A stretch of DNA of 64,000 nt from Seriola aureovittata. Taxonomy: Eukaryota; Chordata; Actinopteri; Carangiformes; Carangidae. The notes under the pieces are model-generated. The model searched no databases and had not been told where the DNA came from. It saw only the letters and a program-made list of their open reading frames with translations. Numbering within the stretch: position 1 is the first letter of the stretch; every line of letters begins with the position of its first letter. The position numbers and the translations under genes are program-made. This document shows, piece after piece, positions 14,841-30,230 of this stretch. The stretch is from positions 11,378,732 through 11,442,731 of the forward strand of contig NC_079375.1 of assembly GCF_021018895.1 (NCBI RefSeq). Reading direction: 5' to 3'.

Positions 14841-17800
14841 ATGGCTCAGTATAATATGACATTTTTTTTTACATTTTATGCCTTACTATACTATGACATT
14901 TTTATGACATTTATATGCCTTACTATACTAGGACATTTTCATGACATTTTATGCCTTACTATACCAGGATGTTTTTATTTACATTTTATGCCTTACAATA
15001 CTATGACGTTTTATGCCTCACTATACTATGACATTTTTTTGACATTTTATGCATTACTATACTATGACGTTTTTATGCCTCACTATACTATGACATTTTT
15101 TTGACATTTTATGCCTTACTATACTATGACGTTTTTATGACATTTTATGCCTTACTATACTATGACGTTTTTATGCCTCACTATACTATAATTTTTTTTT
15201 GACATTTTATGCCTTACTATACTATGATGTTTTTATGCCTCACTATACTATGACATTTTTTTTGACATTTTATGCCTTACCATACTATGAGGTTTTTATG
15301 CCTCACTATACTATGACATTTTTTTGACATTTTTACCTCACTATACTGTGACATTTTTATGACATTTTATGCCTTACTATACTATGACCTTTTTTTGCCT
15401 CACTCTACTATGACATTTTTTTGACATTTTTACCTCACTATACTGTGACGTTTTTATGACATTTTATGCCTTACTATACTATGACCTTTTTTTGCCTCAC
15501 TCTACTATGACATTTTTTTGACATTTTATGCCTTACTATACTATGACATTTTTTTGACATTTTATGCCTTACTATACTATGACGTTTTTATGACATTTTA
15601 TGCCTTACTATACTATGACGTTTTATGCCTCACTATACTATGACTTTTTTAAGACATTTTACGCCTTACTATACTATGACATTTTTATGCCTCACTATAC
15701 TATGATATTTTTTTGACATTTTATGCGTTACTAAACTATGAAGTTTTTGTGCCTATGACATCTTTATGAAATTTTATGCCTTACTATACTATGACGTTTT
15801 TATGACATTTTATGCCTTACTTTACTATGACATTTTTGTCGTTACTATACTATGACATCTTTATGAAATGTTATGTCTTACTATACTATGATGTTTTTAT
15901 GACATTTTATGCCTTACTATACTATGATATCTTATGCCTCACTATAATATGAAAATTTTTTTGACATTTTATGCCTTACTATACTATGACATTTTTATGA
16001 CATTTATATGCCTTACTATACTAGGACATTTTCATGACATTTTATGCCTTACTATACCATGATGTTTTTATGACATTTTATGACTTACAATACTATGACG
16101 TTTTATGCCTCACTATACTATGACATTTTTTTGACATTTTATGCATTACTATACTATGACGTTTTTATGCCTCATTATACTATGACATTTTTTTGACATT
16201 TTATGCCTTACTATACTATGACGTTTTATGGCTCAGTATAATATGACATTTTTTTTTACATTTTATGCCTTACTATACTATGACATTTTTATGACATTTA
16301 TATGCCTTACTATACTAGGACATTTTCATGACATTTTATGCCTTACTATACCAGGATGTTTTTATTTACATTTTATGCCTTACAATACTATGACGTTTTA
16401 TGCCTCACTATACTATGACATTTTTTTGACATTTTATGCATTACTATACTATGACGTTTTTATGCCTCACTATACTATGACATTTTTTTGACATTTTATG
16501 CCTTACTATACTATGACGTTTTTATGACATTTTATGCCTTACTATACTATGACGTTTTTATGCCTCACTATACTATAAATTTTTTTTTGACATTTTATGC
16601 CTTACTATACTATGATGTTTTTATGCCTCACTATACTATGACATTTTTTTTGACATTTTATGCCTTACCATACTATGAGGTTTTTATGCCTCACTATACT
16701 ATGACATTTTTTTGACATTTTTACCTCACTATACTGTGACATTTTTATGACATTTTATGCCTTACTATACTATGACCTTTTTTTGCCTCACTCTACTATG
16801 ACATTTTTTTGACATTTTTACCTCACTATACTGTGACGTTTTTATGACATTTTATGCCTTACTATACTATGACCTTTTTTTGCCTCACTCTACTATGAAA
16901 TTTTTTTGACATTTTATGCCTTACTATACTATGACATTTTTTTGACATTTTATGCCTTACTATACTATGACGTTTTTATGACATTTTATGCCTTACTATA
17001 CTATGACGTTTTATGCCTCACTATACTATGACTTTTTTAAGACATTTTACGCCTTACTATACTATGACATTTTTATGCCTCACTATACTATGATATTTTT
17101 TTGACATTTTATGCGTTACTAAACTATGAAGTTTTTGTGCCTATGACATCTTTATGAAATTTTATGCCTTACTATACTATGACGTTTTTATGACATTTTA
17201 TGCCTTACTTTACTATGACATTTTTGTCGTTACTATACTATGACATCTTTATGAAATGTTATGTCTTACTATACTATGATGTTTTTATGACATTTTATGC
17301 CTTACTATACTATGATATCTTATGCCTCACTATAATATGAAAATTTTTTTGACATTTTATGCCTTACTATACTATGACATTTTTATGACATTTATATGCC
17401 TTACTATACTAGGACATTTTCATGACATTTTATGCCTTACTATACCATGATGTTTTTATGACATTTTATGACTTACAATACTATGACGTTTTATGCCTCA
17501 CTATACTATGACATTTTTTTGACATTTTATGCATTACTATACTATGACGTTTTTATGCCTCACTATACTATGACATTTTTTTGACATTTTATGCCTTACT
17601 ATACTATGACGTTTTATGGCTCAGTATAATATGACATTTTTTTTTACATTTTATGCCTTACTATACTATGACATTTTTATGACATTTATATGCCTTACTA
17701 TACTAGGACATTTTCATGACATTTTATGCCTTACTATACCAGGATGTTTTTATTTACATTTTATGCCTTACAATACTATGACGTTTTATGCCTCACTATA

Positions 17801-18690
17801 CTATGACATTTTTTTGACATTTTATGCATTACTATACTATGACGTTTTTATGCCTCACTATACTATGACATTTTTTTGACATTTTATGCCTTACTATACT
17901 ATGACGTTTTTATGACATTTTATGCCTTACTATACTATGACGTTTTTATGCCTCACTATACTATAAATTTTTTTTTGACATTTTATGCCTTACTATACTA
18001 TGATGTTTTTATGCCTCACTATACTATGACATTTTTTTGACATTTTTACCTCACTATACTGTGACGTTTTTATGACATTTTATGCCTTACTATACTATGA
18101 CCTTTTTTTGCCTCACTCTACTATGACATTTTTTTGACATTTTATGCCTTACTATAATATGACATTTTTTTGACATTTTATGCCTTACTATACTATGACG
18201 TTTTTATGACATTTTATGCCTTACTATACTATGACGTTTTTATGCCTCACTATACTATAAAATTTTTTTGACATTTTATGCCTTTCTATACTATGAAGTT
18301 TTTATGCCTCACTATACTATGACATTTTTTTGACATTTTATGCATTACTATACTATGACGTTTTTATGCCTCACTATACTATGACATTTTTTTGACATTT
18401 TATGCCTTACTATACTATGACGTTTTATGGCTCAGTATAATATGACATTTTTTTTTACATTTTATGCCTTACTATACTATGACATTTTTATGACATTTAT
18501 ATGCCTTACTATACTAGGACATTTTCATGACATTTTATGCCTTACTATACCAGGATGTTTTTATTTACATTTTATGCCTTACAATACTATGACGTTTTAT
18601 GCCTCACTATACTATGACATTTTTTTGACATTTTATGCATTACTATACTATGACGTTTTTATGCCTCACTATACTATGACATTTTTTTGA
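14841..18690 (+). repeat. Higher-order repeat region with ~1387-bp period
   Basis: A distinctive block, starting with an ATAATATGACATTTTTTTTT unit and followed by the TATACTAGGACATTTTCATG unit, begins at about 14841, 16228, 17616 and 18427. The first three spacings are about 1387 and 1388 bp, and the last is 811 bp. A rare deletion junction reading TTTTTGTGCCTATGACATC recurs near 15745 and 17133, the same spacing apart. This gives two nearly identical full modules followed by truncated ones. Confidence 0.85.
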
Positions 18691-19399
18691 CATTTTATGC
18701 CTTACTATACTATGACGTTTTTATGACATTTTATGCCTTACTATACTATGACGTTTTTATGCCTCACTATACTATAAAATTTTTTTGACATTTTATGCCT
18801 TTCTATACTATGAAGTTTTTATGCCTCACTATACTATGACATTTTTTTGACATTTTATGCCTTAATATACTATGACGTTTTTATGACATTTTATGCCTTA
18901 CTATACTATGACCTTTTTTTGCCTCACTCTACTATGACATTTTTTTGACATTTTATGCCTTACTATACTATGACGTTATTATGCCTCACTATACTATAAA
19001 ATTTTTTTGACATTTTATGCCTTTCTATACTATGATGTTTTTATGCCTTACTTTACTATGACATTTTTATGACATTTTTTTGACATTTTATGCCTTACTA
19101 TTCTATGACGTTTTTATGCCTTACTTTACTATGACATTTTTATGACATTTTTTTTTACATTTTATGCCTTACTATAATATGACGTTTTTTATGTTTTTAT
19201 GCCTCACTATAATATGACATTTTTATGACATTTTTATGACATTTTATGCCTTACTATACTAAGCCTTTTTTATGACATTTTATGCCTTACTATACTATGA
19301 CGTTTTATGGCTCAGTATAATATGACATTTTTATGACATTTTTATGACATTTTATGCCTTACTATACTATGAAATTTTTTTGACATTTTATGCCTTAAT

Positions 19400-22300
19400 A
19401 TACTATGACTTTTTTATGCCTCACTATACTATGACATTTTTTTGACATTTTATGCCTTACTATACTATGACTTTTTTATGACATTTTATGCCTTACTATA
19501 CTATGACATTTTATGCCTCACTATACTATGACCTTTTTTTTTAGATTTTATGCCTTACTATACTATGACGTTTTTATGACATTTTTTTGACATTTTATGC
19601 CTTACTATACTATGACCTTTTTTTGACATTTTATGCCTTACTATACTACGACGTTTTTATGACATTTTATGCCTTACTATACTATGACGTTTTATGCCTC
19701 ACTATACTATGACATTTTTTTGAGATTTTATGCCTTACTATACTATGATGTTTTTATGCCTCACTATAATATGACTTTTTTATGAAATTTTATGCCTTAC
19801 TATACTAAGCCTTTTTTATGACATTTTATGCCTTACTATACTATGACGTTTTATGGCTCAGTATAATATGACGTTTTTATGACATTTTATGCCTTACTAT
19901 ACTATGACATTCTTTTGACATTTTATGCCTTAATATACTATGACTTTTTTATGCCTCACTATACTATGACATTTTTTTGACATTTTATGCCTTACTATAC
20001 TATGACTTTTTTATGACATTTTATGCCTTACTATACTATGACATTTTATGCCTCACTATACTATGACCTTTTTTTTTAGATTTTATGCCTTACTATACTA
20101 TGAAGTTTTTGTGCCTTACTATACTATGACTTTTTATGACATTTTTATGACATTTTATGCCTTACTATACTATGACATTTTTTTGACATTTTTATGACAT
20201 TTTATGCCTTACTATACTATGACATTTTTGTCGTTACTATACTATGACATCTTTATGAAATGTTATGTCTTACTATACTATGACATCTTTATGAAATGTT
20301 ATGTCTTACTATACTATGACGTTTTTATGCATTACTGTACTGTGACGTTTTTATGACATTTTATGCCTTACTATACTATGACGTTTTATGCTTCACTATA
20401 CTATGAAATTTTTTTGAGATTTTATGCCTTACTATACTATGACATTTTTATGCCTCACTATACTATGACATCTTTATGAAATTTTATGCCTTACTATATT
20501 ATGACGTTTTTATGACATTTTATGCCTTACTATACTATGACATTTTATGCCTCACTATAATATGAACATTTTTTTGACATTTTATGCCTTACTATACTAT
20601 GACGTTTTATGCCTCACTATACTATGACATTTTTTTGACATTTTATGCCTTACTATACTATGAAGTTTTTGTGCCTTACTATACTATGACATCTTTATGA
20701 AATGTTATGTCTTACTATACTATGACGTTTTTATGACATTTTATGCCTTACTATACTATGATATCTTATGCCTCACTATAATATGAAAATTTTTTTGACA
20801 TTTTATGCCTTACTATACTATGACATTTTTATGACATTTATATGCCTTACTATACTAGGACATTTTCATGACATTTTATGCCTTACTATACCATGATGTT
20901 TTTATGACATTTTATGCCTTACAATACGATGACGTTTTATGCCTCACTATACTATGACATTTTTTTGACATTTTATGCATTACTATACTATGACGTTTTT
21001 ATGACATTTTATGCCTTACTATACTATGACGTTTTTATGCCTCACTATACTATGATGTTTTTATGACATTTTTTTGACATTTTATGCCTTACTATACTAT
21101 GACGTTTTTATGACATTTTATGCCTTACTATACTATGACGTTTTATGGCCCAGTATAATATGACATTTTTTTTTACATTTTATGCCTTACTATACTATGA
21201 CGTTTTTATGACATTTTATGCCTTACTATACTATGACATTTTTTTGACATTTTATGCCTTAATATTAGATTAGATTAGATTAGATTAGATTCAACTTTAT
21301 TGTCATTGCACAGAGTACACGTACTAAGACAACGAAATGCAGTTAGTATCTAACCAGAAGTGCAAAAGAGCAGTTAAAGTGCAAGTGTGTGCTGTACAGG
21401 TATGTAAAGTGAGGGTGTGCATAAGTAAAGTGGAGATGTGCATATGTAGGGTACAAAATTACAATGATGAGGTAGCGGGAATAAATACAGTGACTATGAC
21501 GTTTTTATGCCTCACTATACTATGATATTTTTTTGACATTTTATGCCTTACTATACTATGACGTTTTTATGACATTTTATGCCTTACTATACTATGACGT
21601 TTTTATGCCTCACTATACTATAACATTTTTTTTGACATTTTATGCCTTACTATACTATGAGGTTTTTATGCCTCACTATACTATGACATTTTTTTGACAT
21701 TTTATGCCTCACTATACTATGACATTTTTTTGACATTTTATGCCTTACTATACTATGACGTTTTTATGACATTTTATGCCTTACTATACTATGACATTTT
21801 TTTGACATTTTATGCTTACTATACTACGACGTTTTTATGACATTTTATGCCTTACTATACTATGACCTTTTTTTGCCTCACTCTACTATGACATTTTTTT
21901 TGAGATTTTATGCCTTACTATACTATGATGTTTTTATGCCTCACTATACTATGACTTTTTATGAAATTTTATGCCTTACTATACTAAGCCTTTTTTATGA
22001 CATTTTATGCCTTACTATACTATGACGTTTTATGCCTCACTATAATATGACATTTTTTTGAGATTTTATGCCTTACTATACTATGATGTTTTTATGCCTC
22101 ACTATACTATGACATTTTTATGACATTTTATGCCTTACTATACTATGACTTTTTTATGACATTTTATGCCTTACTATACTATGACGTTTTATGGCTCAGT
22201 ATAATATGACGTTTTTATGACATTTTATGCCTTACTATACTATGACGTTTTATGGCTCAGTATAATATGACGTTTTTATGACATTTTATGCCTTACTCTA

Positions 22301-25300
22301 CTATGACATTTTATGCCTTACTATTCTATGACATTTTTATGACATTTTATGCTTTACTATACTATGACATTTTTTTGACATTTTATGCCTTAATATACTA
22401 TGACGTTTTTATGCCTCACTATACTATGACATTTTTTTTGAAATTTTATGGCTCAGTATAATATGACGTTTTTATGACATTTTATGCCTTACTATACTAT
22501 GACATTTTATGGCTCAGTATAATATGACGTTTTTATGACATTTTATGCCTTACTATACTATGACGTTTTATGGCTCAGTATAATATGACGTTTTTATGAC
22601 ATTTTATGCCTTACTATACTATGACATTTTATGCCTTACTATTCTATGACGTTTTTATGACATTTTATGCTTTACTATACTATGACATTTTTTTGACATT
22701 TTATGCCTTAATATACTATGACGTTTTTATGCCTCACTATAGTATGACATTTTTTTTGACATTTTATGCCTTACCATACTATGACGTTTTTATGCCTCAC
22801 TATACTATGATGTTTTTATGACATTTTTATGACATTTCATGCCTTACTATACTATGATGTTTTTATGCCTTACTATACTATGACATTTTATGCCTTACTA
22901 TTCTATGACGTTTTTATGACATTTTATGCTTTACTATACTATGACATTTTTTTGACATTTTATGCCTTAATATACTATGACGTTTTTATGCCTCACTATA
23001 ATATGACATTTTTTTGACATTTTATGCCTTACTATACTATGACGTTTTTATGACATTTTATGCCTTACTATACTATGACCTTTTTTTGACATTTTATGCC
23101 TTACTATACTATGACTTTTTTATGACATTTTATGCCTTACTATACTATGACATTTTTGTGCCTTACTATACTATGACATCTTTATGAAATTTTATGCCTT
23201 ACTATACTATGACATTTTTATGACATTTTATGCCTTACTATACTATGACATTTTATGCCTCATTATACTATGACGTTTTTATGACATTTTTATGACATTT
23301 TATGTCTTACTATACTATGACGTTTTTATGCATTACTATACTGTGACATTTTTTTGACATTTTATGCCTTACTATACTATGACATTTTTATGCCTCACTA
23401 TACTATGAACTTTTTTTTTAGATTTTATGCCTTACTATACTATGAAGTTTTTGTGCCTTACTATACTATGACATCTTTATGAAATTTTATGCCTTACTAT
23501 ACTATGACATTTTTATGACATTTTATGCCTTACTATACTATGACATTTTTGTCGTTACTATACTATGACATCTTTATGAAATGTTATGTCTTACTATACT
23601 ATGACGTTTTTATGCATTACTATACTGTGACATTTTTTTGACATTTTATGCCTTACTATACTATGACATTTTTATGCCTCACTATACTATGACCTTTTTT
23701 TTGACATTTTATGCCTTACTATACTATGAAGTTTTTGTGCCTTACTATACTATGACATCTTTATGAAATTTTATGCCTTACTATACTATGACGTTTTTAT
23801 TACATTTTATGCCTTACTATAAGATGACATTTTTATGACATTTTATGCCTTACTATACTATGACATTTTTGTCGTTACTATACTATGACATCTTTATGAA
23901 ATGTTATGTCTTACTATACTATGACGTTTTTATGCATTACTATACTGTGACGTTTTTATGACATTTTATGCCTTACTATACTATGACATTTTATGCCTCA
24001 CTATACTATGAACTTTTTTTTTAGATTTTATGCCTTACTATACTATGAAGTTTTTGTGCCTTACTATACTATGACATCTTTATGAAATTTTATGCCTTAC
24101 TATACTATGACATTTTTATGACATTTTATGCCTTACTATACTATGACATTTTTGTCGTTACTATACTATGACATCTTTATGAAATGTTATGTCTTACTAT
24201 ACTATGACGTTTTTATGCATTACTATACTGTGACATTTTTTTGACATTTTATGCCTTACTATACTATGACATTTTTATGCCTCACTATACTATGACCTTT
24301 TTTTTGACATTTTATGCCTTACTATACTATGAAGTTTTTGTGCCTTACTATACTATGACATCTTTATGAAATTTTATGCCTTACTATACTATGACGTTTT
24401 TATTACATTTTATGCCTTACTATAAGATGACATTTTTATGACATTTTATGCCTTACTATACTATGACATTTTTGTCGTTACTATACTATGACATCTTTAT
24501 GAAATGTTATGTCTTACTATACTATGACGTTTTTATGCATTACTATACTGTGACGTTTTTATGACATTTTATGCCTTACTATACTATGACGTTTTATGCT
24601 TCACTATACTATGAAATTTTTTTGAGATTTTATGCCTTACTATACTATGATGTTTTTATGCCTCATTATACTATGACGTTTTTATGCCTTACTATACTAT
24701 GACGTTTTATGCCTCACTATACTATGACATTTTTTTGACATTTTATGCCCTAATATACTATGACATTTTTTTGACATTTTTATGACATTTTATGCCTTAC
24801 TATACTATGACGTTTTTATGCCTCACTATGCTATGAAATTTTATTGACATTTTTATGCTTACTATACTATGACATATTTAGGACATTTTATGCCTCACTA
24901 TAATATGAACATTTTATTGACATTTTATGCCTTACTATACTATGACGTTTTTATGCCTCACTATACTATGACATTTTTTTGACATTTTATGCCTCACTAT
25001 AATATGAACATTTTATTGACATTTTATGCCTTACTATACTATGACATTTTTATGCCTCACTATACTATGACATTTTTTTGACATTTTATGCCTTACTATA
25101 CTATGACGTTTTTATGACATTTTATGCCTTACTATACTATGACGTTTTATGCCTCACTATACTATGACATTTTTTTGACATTTTATGCCTTACTATACTA
25201 TGAAGTTTTTGTGCCTTACTATACTATGACATCTTTATGAAATTTTATGCCTTACTATACTATGACGTTTTTATGACATTTTATGCCTTACTTTACTATG

Positions 25301-28300
25301 ACATTTTTGTCGTTACTATACTATGACATCTTTATGAAATGTTATGTCTTACTATACTATGACGTTTTTATGACATTTTATGCCTTACTATACTATGATA
25401 TCTTATGCCTCACTATAATATGAACATTTTTTTTAACATTTTATGCCTTACTGTACTATGACATTTTTTTGACATTTTATGCCTTACTATACTATGATGT
25501 TTTTATGCCTCACTATACTATGACCTTTTTTTTAGATTTTATGCCTTACTATACTATGAAGTTTTTGTGCCTTACTATACTATGACGTTTTTATGACGTT
25601 TTATGCCTTACTATACTATGACCTCTTTTTTAGATTTTATGCCTTACTATACTATGAAGTTTTTGTGCCTTACTATACTATGACATCTTTATGAAATTTT
25701 ATGCCTTACTATACTATGACGTTTATGCCTCACTATACTATGACATTTTTTTGACATTTTATGCCTTACTATACTATGACGTTTTTATGACATTTTATGC
25801 CTTACTATACTATGACGTTTTTATGACATTTTATGCCTCATTATACTATGACATTTTCATGACATTTTATCCCTTACAATACTATGACGTTTTATGGCTC
25901 AGTATAATATGAAATTTTTTTGACATTTTATGCCTTATTATACTATGACGTTTTTATGACATTTCATGCCTTACTATACTATGACAATTTTTTGACATTT
26001 TATGCCTTACTATACTATGACGTTTTTATGACATTTTATGCCTTACTATACTATGACGTTTTTATGCATTACTATACTGTGACGTTTTTATGACATTTTA
26101 TGCCTTACTATACTATGACGTTTTATGCTTCACTATACTATGAAATTTTTTTGAGATTTTATGCCTTACTATACTATGATGTTTTTATGCCTCATTATAC
26201 TATGACGTTATTATGCCTTACTATATTATGACTTTTTATGCGGCACTATACTATGACATTTTCATGACATTTTTATGCCTTACTATACTATGACGTTTTA
26301 TGCCTCACTATACTATGACATTTTTTTGACATTTTATGCCCTACTATACTATGACGTTATTATGACATTTTATGCCTTACTATACTATGACGTTTTATGC
26401 CTCACTATACTATGAAATTTTTTTGACATTTTATGCCTTACTTTACTATGACATTTTTAGGACATTTTATGCCTCACTATAATATGAACATTTTATTGAC
26501 ATTTTATGCCTTACTATACTATGACGTTTTTATGCCTCACTATACTATGACATTTTTTTGACATTTTATGCCTCACTATAATATGAACATTTTATTGACA
26601 TTTTATGCCTTACTATACTATGACATTTTTATGCCTCACTATACTATGACATTTTTTTGACATTTTATGCCTTACTATACTATGACGTTTTTATGACATT
26701 TTATGCCTTACTATACTATGACGTTTTTATGCCTCACTATACTATGACATTTTTTTGACATTTTATGCCTTACTATACTATGAAGTTTTTGTGCCTTACT
26801 ATACTATGACATCTTTATGAAATTTTATGCCTTACTATACTATGACGTTTTTATGACATTTTATGCCTTACTTTACTATGACATTTTTGTCGTTACTATA
26901 CTATGACATCTTTATGAAATGTTATGTCTTACTATACTATGACGTTTTTATGACATTTTATGCCTTACTATACTATGATATCTTATGCCTCACTATAATA
27001 TGAACATTTTTTTTAACATTTTATGCCTTACTGTACTATGACATTTTTTTGACATTTTATGCCTTACTATACTATGATGTTTTTATGCCTCACTATACTA
27101 TGACCTTTTTTTTAGATTTTATGCCTTACTATACTATGAAGTTTTTGTGCCTTACTATACTATGACGTTTTTATGACGTTTTATGCCTTACTATACTATG
27201 ACCTCTTTTTTAGATTTTATGCCTTACTATACTATGAAGTTTTTGTGCCTTACTATACTATGACATCTTTATGAAATTTTATGCCTTACTATACTATGAC
27301 GTTTATGCCTCACTATACTATGACATTTTTTTGACATTTTATGCCTTACTATACTATGACGTTTTTATGACATTTTATGCCTTACTATACAATGACGTTT
27401 TTATGACATTTTATGCCTCATTATACTATGACATTTTCATGACATTTTATCCCTTACAATACTATGACGTTTTATGGCTCAGTATAATATGAAATTTTTT
27501 TTACATTTTATGCCTTATTATACTATGACGTTTTTATGACATTTCATGCCTTACTATACTATGACAATTTTTTGACATTTTATGCCTTACTATACTATGA
27601 CGTTTTTATGACATTTTATGCCTTACTATACTATGACGTTTTTATGCATTACTATACTGTGACGTTTTTATGACATTTTATGCCTTACTATACTATGACG
27701 TTTTATGCTTCACTATACTATGAAATTTTTTTGAGATTTTATGCCTTACTATACTATGATGTTTTTATGCCTCATTATACTATGACGTTATTATGCCTTA
27801 CTATATTATGACTTTTTATGCGGCACTATACTATGACATTTTCATGACATTTTTATGCCTTACTATACTATGACGTTTTATGCCTCACTATACTATGACA
27901 TTTTTTTGACATTTTATGCCCTACTATACTATGACGTTATTATGACATTTTATGCCTTACTATACTATGACGTTTTATGCCTCACTATACTATGAAATTT
28001 TTTTGACATTTTTATGACATTTTATGCCTTACTTTACTATGACATTTTTAGGACATTTTTATGCCTTACTATACTATGACGTTTTATGTCTCACTATACC
28101 ATGACATTTTTTTGACATTTTATGCCTTACTATACTATGACGTTTTTATGACATTTTATGCCTTACAATACTATGATGTTTTATGGCTCAGTATAATATG
28201 AAATTTTTTCGATATTTTATGCCTTACTATACTATGACGTTTTTATGACATTTCATGCCTTACTATACTATGACAATTTTTTGACATTTTATGCCTTACT

Positions 28301-30230
28301 ATACTATGACGTTTTTATGACATTTTATGCCTTACTATACTATGACGTTTTTATGCCTCACTATACAATGACATTTTTTTTTAGATCTTATGCCTTGCTA
28401 TACTATGAAGTTTTTGTGCCTTACTATACTATGACATCTTTATGAAATGTTATGCCTTACTATACTATGACGTTTTTATGACATTTTATGCCTTACTATA
28501 CTATGACGTTTTTATGACATTTTATGCCTTACTATACTATGATGTTTTATGCCTCACTATACTATGACATTTTTTTGACATTTTATGCATTACTATATCA
28601 TAATGTTTTTATGACATTTTATACCTTACTATACCACAAAGTTTTTGTGCCTTACTATACTATGACATCTTCATGAAATTTTATGCCTTACCATACTATA
28701 ATTTTTTTATGACATTTTATGCCTTACTATACTATGAAGTTTTTGTGCCTCACTATACTATGACATCTTTATGAAATTTTATGCCTTACTATACTATGAC
28801 ATTTTTATGACATTTTATGCCTTACTATACTATGACGTCTTATGCCTCACGATACTATGACATTTTTTTGACATTTAATGCCTTACTATACTATGACATT
28901 TTTATGACATTTTATGCCTTACTATACTATGACGTTTTTATGCATTACTATACTGTGACGTTTTTATGACATTTTATGCCTTACTATACTATGACGTTTT
29001 ATGCTTCACTATACTATGAAATTTTTTTGAGATTTTATGCCTTACTATACTATGATGTTTTTATGCCTCATTATACTATGACGTTATTATGCCTTACTAT
29101 ATTATGACTTTTTATGCGGCACTATACTATGACATTTTCATGACATTTTTATGCCTTACTATACTATGACGTTTTATGCCTCACTATACTATGACATTTT
29201 TTTGACATTTTATGCCCTACTATACTATGACGTTATTATGACATTTTATGCCTTACTATACTATGACGTTTTATGCCTCACTATACTATGAAATTTTTTT
29301 GACATTTTATGCCTTACTTTACTATGACATTTTTAGGACATTTTTATGCCTTACTATACTATGACGTTTTATGTCTCACTATACCATGACATTTTTTTGA
29401 CATTTTATGCCTTACTATACTATGACGTTTTTATGACATTTTATGCCTTACAATACTATGATGTTTTATGGCTCAGTATAATATGAAATTTTTTCGATAT
29501 TTTATGCCTTACTATACTATGATGTTTTTATGACATTTCATGCCTTACTATACTATGACAATTTTTTGACATTTTATGCCTTACTATACTATGACGTTTT
29601 TATGACATTTTATGCCTTACTATACTATGACGTTTTTATGCCTCACTATACAATGACATTTTTTTTTAGATCTTATGCCTTGCTATACTATGAAGTTTTT
29701 GTGCCTTACTATACTATGACATCTTTATGAAATTTTATGCCTTACTATACTATGACGTTTTTATGACATTTTATGCCTTACTATACTATGACGTTTTTAT
29801 GACATTTTATGCCTTACTATACTATGATGTTTTATGCCTCACTATACTATGACATTTTTTTGACATTTTTATGCATTACTATATCATAATGTTTTTATGA
29901 CATTTTTATACCTTACTATACCACAAAGTTTTTGTGCCTTACTATACTATGACATCTTCATGAAATTTTATGCCTTACCATACTATAATTTTTTTATGAC
30001 ATTTTATGCCTTACTATACTATGAAGTTTTTGTGCCTCACTATACTATGACATCTTTATGAAATTTTATGCCTTACTATACTATGACATTTTTATGACAT
30101 TTTATGCCTTACTATACTATGACGTCTTATGCCTCACGATACTATGACATTTTTTTGACATTTAATGCCTTACTATACTATGACATTTTTATGACATTTT
30201 ATGCCTTACTATACTATGACAATTTTTTGA
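19400..30230 (+). repeat. Second copy of the 7.4-13.75 kb part of the array, with internal expansions
   Basis: Ordered unit variants in 7.4-10.8 kb recur at 19.4-23.4 kb with an offset near 12.05-12.6 kb. One example is a 62-codon stretch at 10210-10398 and 22829-23017 with the same translation. Variants from 10.8-13.75 kb recur in order across 23.4-30.2 kb but are stretched by local tandem duplications of about 0.6, 1.58 and 1.29 kb. Confidence 0.7.
21266..21492 (-). mobile_element. 5'-truncated non-LTR retroelement (LINE/SINE-like) tail nested in the array
   Basis: This is a 227-bp non-repeat insertion. On the minus strand it ends in CAATGACAATAAAGTTGAAT followed by about five TCTAA-type pentamers. 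I recognise that end type as abundant in teleost retroelements. The host unit is cut between TTAATAT and ACTATGACG. The paralogous units at 9066-9082 lack the insertion and read straight through, so the junctions are exact and show no obvious target-site duplication. The family is not assigned. Confidence 0.75.
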
